From contig JABXJU010000026.1 in the NCBI GenBank assembly GCA_013375405.1, forward strand, positions 1 to 30,728: a stretch of DNA of 30,728 nucleotides, given 5' to 3'. Origin of the DNA: Candidatus Helarchaeota archaeon. GTDB taxonomy: Archaea > Asgardarchaeota > Lokiarchaeia > Helarchaeales > HEL-GB-A. Both the position numbers and the translations under genes were made by a program. Positions 15,632 to 24,166 of the stretch are shown in pieces (positions within the stretch are counted from its first letter, which is position 1; each line of letters starts with the position of its first letter). The notes beneath the pieces were generated by a model. The model saw only the letters and a list, made by a program, of their open reading frames with translations. It ran no database searches and was not told where the DNA came from.

Positions 15632-17665
15632 ATGGTTACAATGGAGAGAGAGGAGATTCAGAAAGGAATCGAAAATAAATCTATGAGCCCTTTTCCATTT
15701 CCTGTTGAACCCCCTGAAAAACTCATGAATTTCATCATTAATAATATTCCTCAGCTTATGGATTATCTGCAAGGCCCAATCTTAAAAATATTATCGATAA
15801 TTAAACCGATTGGGCGTTTAATGGGTTTCGGTACACCTAAACATAAAGTGATTAGGTTAAAAGAACATTTAATGTCCTTGAAAGATGGGGCAAAATTAGC
15901 CACAGACATTTATCTCCCCGAACATATATTTAAAAAAAAGGGGAAAGGACCCACTTTTTTAGTTAGATTACCCTATGGGAAGGATTTAATGAGTATAGTT
16001 GGCTATTTATTTGCTTCTTTGGGGTTTGTAGTTGTCCTCCAAGATATTCGGGGATGCATGCATTCGCGAGATTACGGCACCAACAGCTTTATGTTGTCAG
16101 AGGGAACCGATGGATTAGAAACTTTACACTGGATATCTAAGAGATTTTGGTATAATGGGCGTATTGGAATGTGGGGGGGCTCCTACTTTGGATTAACACA
16201 ATTAGCTGTATCCGAAAAAACTGACGGCTTATTAACGTGTATAAACCCTTTTGAATCTTGTACAGCGAATTTTCTCGCCCATCGAGGAGGTCTTCATCTT
16301 CACGGATTCAAAATCGCTTTTTATCCGATTTGCAATTTAGTTACGAATTCTACACTAAGCTTTAATTTCGACAAGGCTGGCGACGAAAAGGTTCTCAAGA
16401 AATTAATGAATCCTAAATTCAATTTGTATAATGAACCACTACAAACTACGAAGTATTTGATATCTTGGTCTGAAGTAGCAACCTTGAAGACATTCGAGGA
16501 GCAAGTGAATCTCTTAAACGAGAGGCTTGGATTGAAGTGGAATCCAAAGAAGAAAGATGTTGGTGAGTTTGAGAAGCTTTTAAATGAGCTCTTTTACTAT
16601 GGACGTGTTAAAAATGATTCTGAATTTTTTGCCCATGCATTGGATTATCAATATCGTCCTTTAACACCAATCCTTGCGATAGCAGGTCTATTTGACCCAT
16701 TTTGTGATGGGACTATACAGGATCTTAAGAAGTTCCAAGAAGTGTCACCGGACTACTGTAAAAAGCATTTCAAACTCATTATCGGGCCTTGGACTCATGG
16801 CGGAATGGAGGACCCCTCCCCTAAGGCACTCAAAACTTTAATTTCTTTTGGGCAGACCCTGCTTTCTACGTGGTGGTTTGATTATTGGCTAAAAGGGGAG
16901 GAAAAAGAGACGCTAGATATACCAATGGTGCGAATTTATATCCTTAATAAAGGGATTTGGCGACACTTTAACGCTTGGCCGCCGAAGTCTGAGGAGTTAA
17001 AGCTATATATTCACTCGAAGGGGAATGCCAATACGCGATTTGGCGATGGAATCCTTTCCATAACACCTCCAGAAAAAGAACCTCCTGACGAATATGTGTT
17101 TGATCCATTGGATCCGTGTCCTACGAGGGGCGGGCGAAATCTCTTGATTGATAATGGCACTAAAGATCAATCTGATATTGAAGAACGTTCCGATGTCCTA
17201 GTCTATACTTCAGAGAAGTTAGAAAAAGGAATTGAAATCATCGGTGAAGTAAAATTGGTCTTTTTTGCGGCTTCGTCTGCCAGGGATACGGATTTTATGG
17301 CGAAACTTTTAGATGTTTTGCCGAATGGAAAGAAGGCCTTCAATATTCTTGATGATGGTATCCGCGCCCGGTTTCGTGAGGGAGATCTCGAAAACCCAAG
17401 TTTATTAGAACCCAGTAAAATCTATCGTTATGAAATTAATTTAGGTACTGCTGCAATATATTTCCCAAAGGGACATCGGATTCGATTAGAAATTTCCTCT
17501 AGCAATTTTCCACGATTCGACATTAACTCAAATTTAGCTGGAGAAGAACACAAAGATGGTTGCATCACTGCCAATCAGAAGATTTTCCACGATAGCCAAC
17601 ATCAATCCCATGTAATTTTACCGGTCTATAAAAAAAGATTGAATTTAAAAATTCAAACAAATTAA
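15632..17665 (+). CDS. CocE/NonD family (X-Pro dipeptidyl-peptidase-like) alpha/beta hydrolase
   Basis: A 677-residue serine hydrolase of the S15/CocE group. The core begins at about residue 75 with the MSLKDGAKLATDIYLP strand pair. The nucleophile is S184 in MWGGSYFG; the acid is D355 or D359 in GLFDPFCDG; the base is H389 in IGPWTHGG. From about 435 to the end a jelly-roll C-terminal domain follows (PPEKEPPDEYVFDP, then a beta-rich region ending HRIRLEISSSNFPRFD), as in cocaine esterase and glutaryl-7-ACA acylase. The first 70 residues form an extra mostly helical part with no signal peptide. The substrate is an ester or amide that cannot be named; arylacetyl compounds would fit the neighbours. 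The coding frame ends only a few bases from the truncated nitrilase fragment. Confidence 0.9.
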   Translation: MVTMEREEIQKGIENKSMSPFPFPVEPPEKLMNFIINNIPQLMDYLQGPILKILSIIKPIGRLMGFGTPKHKVIRLKEHLMSLKDGAKLATDIYLPEHIFKKKGKGPTFLVRLPYGKDLMSIVGYLFASLGFVVVLQDIRGCMHSRDYGTNSFMLSEGTDGLETLHWISKRFWYNGRIGMWGGSYFGLTQLAVSEKTDGLLTCINPFESCTANFLAHRGGLHLHGFKIAFYPICNLVTNSTLSFNFDKAGDEKVLKKLMNPKFNLYNEPLQTTKYLISWSEVATLKTFEEQVNLLNERLGLKWNPKKKDVGEFEKLLNELFYYGRVKNDSEFFAHALDYQYRPLTPILAIAGLFDPFCDGTIQDLKKFQEVSPDYCKKHFKLIIGPWTHGGMEDPSPKALKTLISFGQTLLSTWWFDYWLKGEEKETLDIPMVRIYILNKGIWRHFNAWPPKSEELKLYIHSKGNANTRFGDGILSITPPEKEPPDEYVFDPLDPCPTRGGRNLLIDNGTKDQSDIEERSDVLVYTSEKLEKGIEIIGEVKLVFFAASSARDTDFMAKLLDVLPNGKKAFNILDDGIRARFREGDLENPSLLEPSKIYRYEINLGTAAIYFPKGHRIRLEISSSNFPRFDINSNLAGEEHKDGCITANQKIFHDSQHQSHVILPVYKKRLNLKIQTN

Positions 17666-17671
17666 GGGGTT

Positions 17672-17871
17672 TTTCGGGGATTGTCCACCAGCAAGACCCC
17701 CCAACCACCAAATCCACCCGATTTAACAGTCGCCGAACAGTGCGGGTGCGCATAAACTCCCAGCAGAGAGCCACCCCAATATTCCCTGCAGTAGTTTCGA
17801 GAATACCATCGTCACTCCCACCGATATAGTAACAATTTTCCCACATCGTGGGTTGATCCTTATCGTGAAAA
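17672..17871 (-). pseudogene. nitrilase/carbon-nitrogen hydrolase, middle fragment
   Basis: Read leftwards from the 9-bp word, the frame gives FHDKDQPTMWENCYYIGG, then GNIGVALCWEFMRTR and VDLVVGGSCWWTIP. These are the central part of a carbon-nitrogen hydrolase: the catalytic Lys (HDKD) and the catalytic Cys (CWE) that the N-terminal fragment at 10299-10658 lacks. It breaks off after TIPE, a few bases before the stop of the convergent CocE-type gene, so the last third of the enzyme is gone. Upstream of the FH there is no coding continuity. Hand count of 17701-17820 gives 64 G+C in 120, close to that of the N-terminal fragment and well above the surroundings, which supports a common origin. 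Confidence 0.85.
17863..17871 (-). repeat. 9-bp junction word TTTTCACGA, right copy
   Basis: Matches the copy at 10345-10353 exactly. Bases on either side differ: C precedes and T follows here, A precedes and A follows at the left copy. The nitrilase reading frame is continuous from this word leftwards and non-coding on the other side, the mirror image of the left copy. A 13-bp dyad, AATATC-A-GATATT (17906-17918), lies 35 bases beyond it and resembles the ATATCGATAT dyad beside the left copy. Confidence 0.6.
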
Positions 17872-17980
17872 GAATATTATGTTTTTTCTATGTGTCAATG
17901 AAACAAATATCAGATATTGATTAAAAATGAGCTGTATTTTTCCTACTAAAATAATAATGCATTAGTAAAAGCGAGAATTA

Positions 17981-18301
17981 TTAGATTAAAGCATATGATT
18001 TCCAAAACGGATCACTAGAAGCCATAGTATTTGGCTTATCTTCTCTCCTTTTAGGATTATGGGGAGTTATCAATTTGAGAAATTCCTTTCTTTTCATATG
18101 TCCCATGTCTGCCCACACCCCTTCATCAACTATAGGAATATATCTTTGAACAAAGACTAAATTAGTCCTCTCAGGGTGCTCCATAACCTTGAATGTCCCT
18201 ATTTTTGTTTCATAAACATCTATTGCCGTATTTACTACCTCCACAGAAATTAAGTATACTTTAAGAAAAATCCCCCCAATCAAATATATATTTATTTTCA
18301 T
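17981..18301 (-). CDS. small uncharacterised protein
   Basis: A 106-residue frame that I do not recognise but that reads like real protein. It has a hydrophobic N-terminal strand (IYLIGGIFLKVYLISVEVV), then alternating strand-like stretches (KIGTFKVMEH, NLVFVQRYIP) and a basic C-terminal segment containing TPHNPKRRED. The N-terminal hydrophobic run is short and probably a buried strand rather than a membrane segment. Starts at the ATG at 18301 or at the in-frame TTG/GTG shortly after. A TTATATAT element lies about 13 bases upstream of the ATG with no clear ribosome site. It lies just outside the nitrilase-bounded block. Confidence 0.5.
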   Translation of the reverse strand: MKINIYLIGGIFLKVYLISVEVVNTAIDVYETKIGTFKVMEHPERTNLVFVQRYIPIVDEGVWADMGHMKRKEFLKLITPHNPKRREDKPNTMASSDPFWKSYALI

Positions 18302-18455
18302 TCAGTTCCGACAATATATAAGGAGATATACTTTTGGCGCCTTTTTTCATAAATTTTTTTAACAAGGTTCTCTCTGTAAAAAAGCCGCAAGATTAAGAAG
18401 ATTTATTTGCGAAATAACAAGTTAATTATATCTGGCTATATTGTTGGTTATTTCT

Positions 18456-19250
18456 ATGGGCGAAAAAAAATATGTTTCTATAAACGAAAAAAAATATGTT
18501 CTAGTGGATCTTTCTGTACCGATAAGTCACAGAGCAAAATCTGAACCAAAACCTGCAAGGATTATTTATTCCTCACATAAAAATGGAACTAAAATGGCAG
18601 AACCGGCCGGTGTAAAATCAGAAGATTTTCCCGACGGAATAGGTCTAGCCTCGGAGGAACTGACATTAATTACTCATGTCGGAACCCATCTTGATGCACC
18701 TTATCATTTCGGTCCAACAGTTGAAGGAAAGCCAGCGAAAACTATCGACCAAGTTCCATTAAAATGGTGCATTGGGAACGGTATTGTCCTTGATCTCACT
18801 CATAAAGAAGAAAACGCTCCAATTTCGGAACTAGATATTCGTAATGCAATTGATAAAACACGATATGAAATCCAACCTTGGGATATCGTGCTCATCCGGA
18901 CGGGTCGTGATAAACTATGGGGTTCACGAGATTATCCATGGGTTCATCCAGGAATGACTCGTGAGGCAACTCTCCATTTATTAAATAAAGGGGTTAAAAT
19001 AATAGGGACTGATGCCTATGGTTTTGATCGTCCTTTTACAGTGATGTTTAAAGAAACGCAAGAAGGAACTAAATCTGCTTTATGGCCTGCCCATTTTACA
19101 GGGAGGGATAAGGAATATCTCCATATCGAAAAATTAGCAAATTTAGATAAATTACCGAGTCATGGATTCATCTTTATGGCATTTCCTATTTTGATTAAAG
19201 GCGCAAGTGCCGGATGGATACGTGCTGTTGCTTTAGTTCCTAAGGAATGA
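18456..19250 (+). CDS. cyclase family protein (kynurenine formamidase-like)
   Basis: A ~264-residue metal-dependent hydrolase of the cyclase/KynB family. The signature is THVGTHLDAPYHF (about 73-85), whose His and Asp bind two metal ions. A second conserved part is VHPGMTREATLHLLNKGVK and the following IGTDAYGFD, matching the GxDa.s.D block. The family hydrolyses N-formylkynurenine or other amides and lactones. The ATG at 18456 is preferred to the TTG pair at 18441/18444. The first ~13 residues contain an imperfect internal duplication, EKKYVSIN then EKKYVLVD, mirrored by a 16-bp direct repeat in the DNA. Aromatic amino-acid breakdown fits the nearby ior/paaK genes, but the substrate is not shown. 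Confidence 0.88.
   Translation: MGEKKYVSINEKKYVLVDLSVPISHRAKSEPKPARIIYSSHKNGTKMAEPAGVKSEDFPDGIGLASEELTLITHVGTHLDAPYHFGPTVEGKPAKTIDQVPLKWCIGNGIVLDLTHKEENAPISELDIRNAIDKTRYEIQPWDIVLIRTGRDKLWGSRDYPWVHPGMTREATLHLLNKGVKIIGTDAYGFDRPFTVMFKETQEGTKSALWPAHFTGRDKEYLHIEKLANLDKLPSHGFIFMAFPILIKGASAGWIRAVALVPKE
18459..18500 (+). repeat. 16-bp tandem direct repeat at the cyclase N-terminus
   Basis: The word CGAAAAAAAATATGTT occurs twice within this stretch, copies starting 24 bases apart, and encodes EKKYV both times. The spacing is a multiple of three, so the frame is kept. It looks like a small slippage or tandem duplication that added eight residues to the start of the cyclase-family protein. Confidence 0.6.
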
Positions 19251-19434
19251 TTCTATCTTTAAAAGAATGATTATATTTTAATGAAAGAAAGTTATTATTA
19301 TTTTAAGTTAAGGTTTTAATGAAAGGCGAATATAATTCTTGTATAAGCTTTGAAAATTCCGAAATCAGGTAGTAGAAATTTACCAGTTTGGAAGTCCAGA
19401 TTACCGAATCAACAGAAATTTGGAGTAAAAATAT

Positions 19435-21609
19435 ATGTCCGAGAATAAGTGTGCGGAATGCGGCAATCCAAATATTTTTTATATGTGCACTGAATGTAAT
19501 AAGTCTTATTGTTGGGAACATACGGCAAGTAATGAAAAATTTCAATGTCCACGCTGTAAAGCAGAATTCTCGAAATTGGATCTCGTGGAAATGGCCAATA
19601 CTGAATTCAAATGCAATACAATAGATAGATCTAAGTGTCCAAAATGCAAATTTCCCTTAATTGTAAAAAAAACAGAGAAAAACCAACTATATTACAAATG
19701 CGTGAAATGTGAATGGAATAGTTTATTCAATACTCCTTTAATAGCATCCGATAACGAAGGAGAACTTATAATAACTGCCATTAGGAAAGGTGTTTTAGGA
19801 AAAAGGGAACTCAGAATGTGTAATTCAAAGTTAAAACAATTAAAAACTGAAGATCAATATTTATTTTGTCCTGGATGTTTTGTAGATTTTTTAGAGCGAG
19901 GGGATGTTTTTGAGTTTGATCAGATTGCCCAAACTTTTAATCTAAACCCTGATTCCGTCCCGAAATTATTAAAATTGTATCATAGCAAGAGAAAACTCAA
20001 AAATGTGATTGATCCGATTAAAAAAACCTATATCAGTTTACGAGATGATTACAAAAAATATCTAATTAATAAAATCCTAAACGAGCAAGTTAAACTTAAA
20101 GATTTAGCTGAACAAATGAAATTAGAAGAACGGCAAGTCCGATTAATAATACTTAACCTCACAAAAAATGAATCTATTTTAGGAAGATTTCTTGATGCTC
20201 ACACTTTTATTACCGATGACTTAATTTATCAGGAACTAGCACAGATGATTAAGGATGACGGATCTGTGAAAGTTTCGGAAATTACTCGAAAATTCAGGAC
20301 CTCAGATGAACTGCAGACCAAACGCCTTATTTCTGAAACTATAAAGAGGGGACTAGTTAAGGCTTTTTATAGTCCAGATTCTAAAACAGTTATTTATGGA
20401 GAAGGAATTCAAACAAAATTGCTTGAAATCCTTCAAGGGAAAGGTAAAATTTATGTAGATCGCACAGCCAAAACGCTGGGGATCCATCCAAACTTATTAA
20501 GAAATCAATTAAAGCAATTTATCGAAAATGGTCAAATAGAAGGATGGTATACCCAAGATCGTGGATTCGCCACCTTAGATCATCTGAAATCCGAGATTTT
20601 AGGTATTTTAAAATTATATGAAAAAATAAGTCTCAAAGAACTTGTCTCTCGAATGTTCCTTCCTATAAAATATGTCGAAATGTTACTTCAAACATTGATC
20701 AAAGAACGAAAATTGGCAGGCGCTCTATCAGATGGCGTCTTTAAGCGGTCTGAAATTGCAGCTCTAGTAAGAAAAAAACGAACCATACCTGCATGGATTA
20801 CTAAGAAGATCGAAGCAGCAAAAAATTTACAACATATCTTAATTATTCATAAGTTATCAGGTGCATGCTTATTTTCCTATTCGTGTTCAGAACTTGGTTT
20901 TGACCCTGACCTTGTTAGTGGGTTTCTACAAGCTATTTCTTCTTTTGGAACGGAGGTTAGCTCAAAAGAAACGGGCTTAGAAGAGATTCGATATCAAGGT
21001 TTTGTCGTTGCTTTAAGTGAAGGTGAATTGGTCCGTTCGGCTTTTATTTGTAACCAAAGTCCTGCTACAACCCTACTATCCAGTATTAAATATTTTACAA
21101 TTAAGTTTGAAGATCAACATCGCTCAAATTTAGAAAAATGGACTGGAGATGTTACTCTTTTTCATAAAACTGCTTTTTTGGTAGAAGAATATTTCAAAGT
21201 TGGTTCTAAATTACTTTTCCTAGTTCCTCATATTCCAAAAGATCAAACCTTAACTAAAGAAATAGTTGTCCAAAAATTGCAAAGCCAACTGAAACAAAAA
21301 GGCAGGCTTAAGTTAGATCACTTAGAAACCGAGTTAGAAATCCCTAGGTCTCAAATCCAAAAATTACTCACGAATTTCGCTTTAGAGGGCATGGGGCGCT
21401 TCACTATCGATCACGATGAATTTGTTACAGAAGATAAATTAAATGAAGAAGTAGCTGAGATCATCCTCACTGCGTCAGAAATTCCATTAACAAAAATTGC
21501 CCAAGGAACAAAAATTGGCGAAAATGAAGTTGAAGAATTTTTGAACAATCTTTTAAATCAAGGCACTATTCGTGGGCGCATAGAAAATAGAACATTTTAT
21601 CGTGAATAA
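19435..21609 (+). CDS. zinc-finger / tandem winged-helix / longin-like multidomain protein
   Basis: A 724-residue protein with a layered architecture. Residues 6-41 hold eight zinc ligands in cross-brace order (C6, C9, C18, C21, C26, H29, C38, C41), like a B-box or RING. A zinc ribbon follows (C68-C71, C89-C92), then CxxC at 145-148. Residues ~200-440 read as at least four winged-helix units, each ending in a strand with an aromatic-Thr/Lys-Asp/Glu start of the next (for example HTFITDDLI). Residues ~465-585 form an alpha/beta domain beginning HILIIHKLSGACLFSYSC and containing DPDLVSGFLQAI, resembling longin/roadblock-like domains abundant in Asgard archaea. Two more winged helices (about 605-724) end the protein. 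The repeated winged helices recall the UFM1 ligase UFL1 and PCI-type scaffolds. No catalytic motif is evident; a scaffold or E3-like role is inference. Confidence 0.75.
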   Translation: MSENKCAECGNPNIFYMCTECNKSYCWEHTASNEKFQCPRCKAEFSKLDLVEMANTEFKCNTIDRSKCPKCKFPLIVKKTEKNQLYYKCVKCEWNSLFNTPLIASDNEGELIITAIRKGVLGKRELRMCNSKLKQLKTEDQYLFCPGCFVDFLERGDVFEFDQIAQTFNLNPDSVPKLLKLYHSKRKLKNVIDPIKKTYISLRDDYKKYLINKILNEQVKLKDLAEQMKLEERQVRLIILNLTKNESILGRFLDAHTFITDDLIYQELAQMIKDDGSVKVSEITRKFRTSDELQTKRLISETIKRGLVKAFYSPDSKTVIYGEGIQTKLLEILQGKGKIYVDRTAKTLGIHPNLLRNQLKQFIENGQIEGWYTQDRGFATLDHLKSEILGILKLYEKISLKELVSRMFLPIKYVEMLLQTLIKERKLAGALSDGVFKRSEIAALVRKKRTIPAWITKKIEAAKNLQHILIIHKLSGACLFSYSCSELGFDPDLVSGFLQAISSFGTEVSSKETGLEEIRYQGFVVALSEGELVRSAFICNQSPATTLLSSIKYFTIKFEDQHRSNLEKWTGDVTLFHKTAFLVEEYFKVGSKLLFLVPHIPKDQTLTKEIVVQKLQSQLKQKGRLKLDHLETELEIPRSQIQKLLTNFALEGMGRFTIDHDEFVTEDKLNEEVAEIILTASEIPLTKIAQGTKIGENEVEEFLNNLLNQGTIRGRIENRTFYRE

Positions 21610-21684
21610 TTTCAATAATATTTTATTTTTAACTGCAATCGATTAGTCAAATCTTTTAAATTTAACTTAATCTCATCTAATTTT

Positions 21685-24021
21685 ATGAATGGAAGAATTT
21701 CATTAAATGGAAAATGGAAGTATTGCGTTGATGAAAATAATAAAGGTAGTGAGCTAGGCTATTGGAAAGTCAATTACAACGATTCTACATGGAATTTGAT
21801 GGATATTCCTTCAAACTGGTATCTTCAGGGACTCGATTATAATGGTGTAGTCTGGTTCAGACGTGAATTTGATCTGAATTTCTCTGAGGAGGAAATTATT
21901 TCAATAATTTTTGAAGGTATTGATTATTACGCCAAAATATGGCTCAATGATAAATATTTAGGCGCACACGAAGGATATTTTGGAGCTTTTAAATTTCAAT
22001 TAACCAGTAAATTACTAAAAAAGAAAAATATAATCGCGGTCAAATGCTGTGCGCCACATGATCCTGGATTTCCAATAAAAAAGAAACTATTTAAAGGAGG
22101 TTTATTACATTGGGATCTCAGACCAGGGACAGTATCACTGCGAGGACAAGAGAAAGGTTCAGGGGGTATATGGCAACCTATCTTCATTAAACTTTTTAAG
22201 ATGGTTGATATAGAAGATATTAGAGTATCACCCATTTTTCAAAATAAAGAAATTTTCGCTTCTATTGATTGCAGATTTTATAATCATCAAGATTCTAACT
22301 TGGATATTGCGATTAAAATATCAATAGATCCGCTTAATTTTAAAGGTGTGAGTGAAAAATATGAGGGGAATATATCTCTAAAACCACAAAATAATAAATT
22401 CAATTTGAAAATTAATTTTAAAGATCCACAGTTATGGTGGACATGGGATTTAGGAGAACCCAACTTATATAAACTGAAAATTGAGGCTTTCAATGAAAAT
22501 AAGCTTATAAATGAAGAAAAAACAACTTTTGGATTAAGAATTTTAGAAGAAAAGAAAAACGGGTGGTATCTGAATAGTGTTCCAATTTTTTTAAGAGGAA
22601 GTAGTTATTTAGCTTCCTGTTGGCTCTCTGAAATGACCAATGAGAAGTTTGAAAAGGATATTCAGTTGGTGAAAAAGGCGAATATAAACATTCTCAGACT
22701 TGGATACCATATTGAACCTCAAAATTTTTATGATATATGCAATCGCGAAGGGATCTTGATCTGGCAGGATTTTCCCCTTCTTTGGGATTATGAATTAAGC
22801 CCATCTAGGATTAGAGAAGCATGTAGGCAAATGAAAGAATTGGTTATACAATTCTATAACCACCCTTCTATTGCGATTTGGTGCTGTCATTGCGAACCAC
22901 TAGGTAATCAAAAAGCGTTAGATATCTCATTAAAAAGGACAATTCAAATATTTGATAAGTCAAAGCGAAAGATATTTTTGGAAGCATCGCATAAAGACCA
23001 TCCTTTCGTAGGTTGGTATTATTCGACTTATTATAATTTCCTCACCTTGCCAGGTGGGAAAAATCCGAATGAATTCGGTGCAGAATCTTTGCCAAGCGCA
23101 AATAGCAAGTTTTGGACAGATATGGGGCGTGAAAACTGGTGGCCAATAAATGAAGAATGGATATATCGAGACTTTCAGAAATCCATTACTCTATATCTAG
23201 CCCAAATATTAAAAGGACATAAAGGCGGCGTAACCCTTCAACAATTCATTAAATATAGTCAATCATATCAAGCTAAATTATTAAAATTCGGTATAGAAGC
23301 CTTTAGAAGGGGAAAAGGTAAGGTGCATGGGTGTATTTTATTTACTTTCAATGATGCATGGCCTTCCATTACTTGGGCAATCGTCGATTACTATCGTAAT
23401 CCCAAAGAAGCATTCTATGCAGTTAAAAAAGCGTACCAACCACTTTTGTGCTCAATAGAACTACCTACTATACCTATCCCCAATCTTCCAAACATCGCAT
23501 TAACTGTCGTTAACCTACGTGAATTATGTATTGCGCCCCTAAAGGTGTTATCTTGGGGTGAATATTTCACCCCTAATTCTAATTTCAAAGCGAATTTGTG
23601 GATTATTAATGATTATAATCATGAGATTTCAAATGCGAAATTGAATTGGGAATTAAAAAAAGATGAGAAAACATTATTTTCAAAAGAATTTAAGTTAAAT
23701 ATTCCATCAAGTTGTTCAACATTTGTGAAAACAATTAAATTCAAGTTCACCAAGGATATGGAATATGGTAAATATTCAATAAAAGTTACGATATATGATA
23801 GTAAAGGGGCTAAAATTACAGAGAACGATTTAACCGTCTATTTAAATTCACGCTGGAAAAAAATTATTAACGCATTATCTCGCTTTTTTGGTATTTTTAA
23901 GGGATATCTTGTTTCTGGAATGGGTCAGGAAGTTCAATTAAGGATGTTTATTGATGCCTTCTTGAATCGGTATAAAAAACTTGCTAAAAGATCTTGGTGC
24001 CTTGAAACCAATGGATCTTAG
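21685..24021 (+). CDS. glycoside hydrolase family 2 protein
   Basis: A 778-residue GH2-type beta-glycosidase, closest in feel to beta-mannosidase / exo-glucosaminidase forms. Order: jelly-roll sugar-binding domain (about 1-170, with VVWFRREFDL and GIDYYAKIWLND), immunoglobulin-like domain (175-290), TIM barrel (from about 295, IFLRGSSYLA) and beta-sandwich tail (about 600-720). The acid/base Glu is E404 in WCCHCEP, where most GH2 enzymes have GNE; the nucleophile is probably E463 in NEFGAES. A final ~55 residues are basic and amphipathic (SRWKKIINALSRFFGIFKG). No signal peptide, so a cytoplasmic enzyme acting on imported oligosaccharides is likely. It is 134 bp ahead of an enolase-superfamily gene on the same strand, consistent with sugar catabolism. 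Confidence 0.9.
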   Translation: MNGRISLNGKWKYCVDENNKGSELGYWKVNYNDSTWNLMDIPSNWYLQGLDYNGVVWFRREFDLNFSEEEIISIIFEGIDYYAKIWLNDKYLGAHEGYFGAFKFQLTSKLLKKKNIIAVKCCAPHDPGFPIKKKLFKGGLLHWDLRPGTVSLRGQEKGSGGIWQPIFIKLFKMVDIEDIRVSPIFQNKEIFASIDCRFYNHQDSNLDIAIKISIDPLNFKGVSEKYEGNISLKPQNNKFNLKINFKDPQLWWTWDLGEPNLYKLKIEAFNENKLINEEKTTFGLRILEEKKNGWYLNSVPIFLRGSSYLASCWLSEMTNEKFEKDIQLVKKANINILRLGYHIEPQNFYDICNREGILIWQDFPLLWDYELSPSRIREACRQMKELVIQFYNHPSIAIWCCHCEPLGNQKALDISLKRTIQIFDKSKRKIFLEASHKDHPFVGWYYSTYYNFLTLPGGKNPNEFGAESLPSANSKFWTDMGRENWWPINEEWIYRDFQKSITLYLAQILKGHKGGVTLQQFIKYSQSYQAKLLKFGIEAFRRGKGKVHGCILFTFNDAWPSITWAIVDYYRNPKEAFYAVKKAYQPLLCSIELPTIPIPNLPNIALTVVNLRELCIAPLKVLSWGEYFTPNSNFKANLWIINDYNHEISNAKLNWELKKDEKTLFSKEFKLNIPSSCSTFVKTIKFKFTKDMEYGKYSIKVTIYDSKGAKITENDLTVYLNSRWKKIINALSRFFGIFKGYLVSGMGQEVQLRMFIDAFLNRYKKLAKRSWCLETNGS

Positions 24022-24166
24022 ATGTAATTGTTTACGCAGAGATAGAGAAATCATTTTCACCTATCCTGGTTTATAGACTTGAATTAGGACATCAGCTGAA
24101 TTATTTTTTATAGTAACGTGAATAGAATATTTAAAGTAAAGTTTCACATAAAGGGTGAAAATAAAA

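Larger units (their letters stand above)
10345..17871. other. candidate inserted or permuted block bounded by nitrilase halves
   Basis: The segment runs from the 9-bp word at 10345-10353 to its copy at 17863-17871. It carries a remnant gene, a thioesterase, iorB, iorA, a PaaK-type ligase and a CocE-type hydrolase. Its two ends are the end of the N-terminal half and the beginning of the middle part of one nitrilase gene, both on the minus strand. Closing the segment into a circle at the 9-bp word would join them in frame. That is the geometry left by integration of a circular DNA within its own copy of the gene. No integrase is visible. An ordinary rearrangement or an assembly error gives the same picture. 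Confidence 0.45.

Noticed and set aside
17565..17846. A complete 93-residue minus-strand frame starting MWENCYYIGG
   Set aside because: Its first ~60 codons are the nitrilase middle fragment, and the rest is antisense read-through into the CocE-type gene. It is a broken gene piece, not an intact protein.
10345..17871. Transposon or insertion sequence as the cause of the nitrilase break
   Set aside because: No transposase, no terminal inverted repeats and no target-site duplication consistent with a simple insertion; the order of the two parts contradicts insertion into the gene.
19303..19624. Open frames on both strands around the start of the zinc-finger protein
   Set aside because: The frame beginning at 19435 has regularly spaced zinc ligands; the others are shadows of it and of the upstream spacer.
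22139..22493. Minus-strand frames within the GH2 gene
   Set aside because: Antisense to well-supported GH2 domains, with no motifs of their own.
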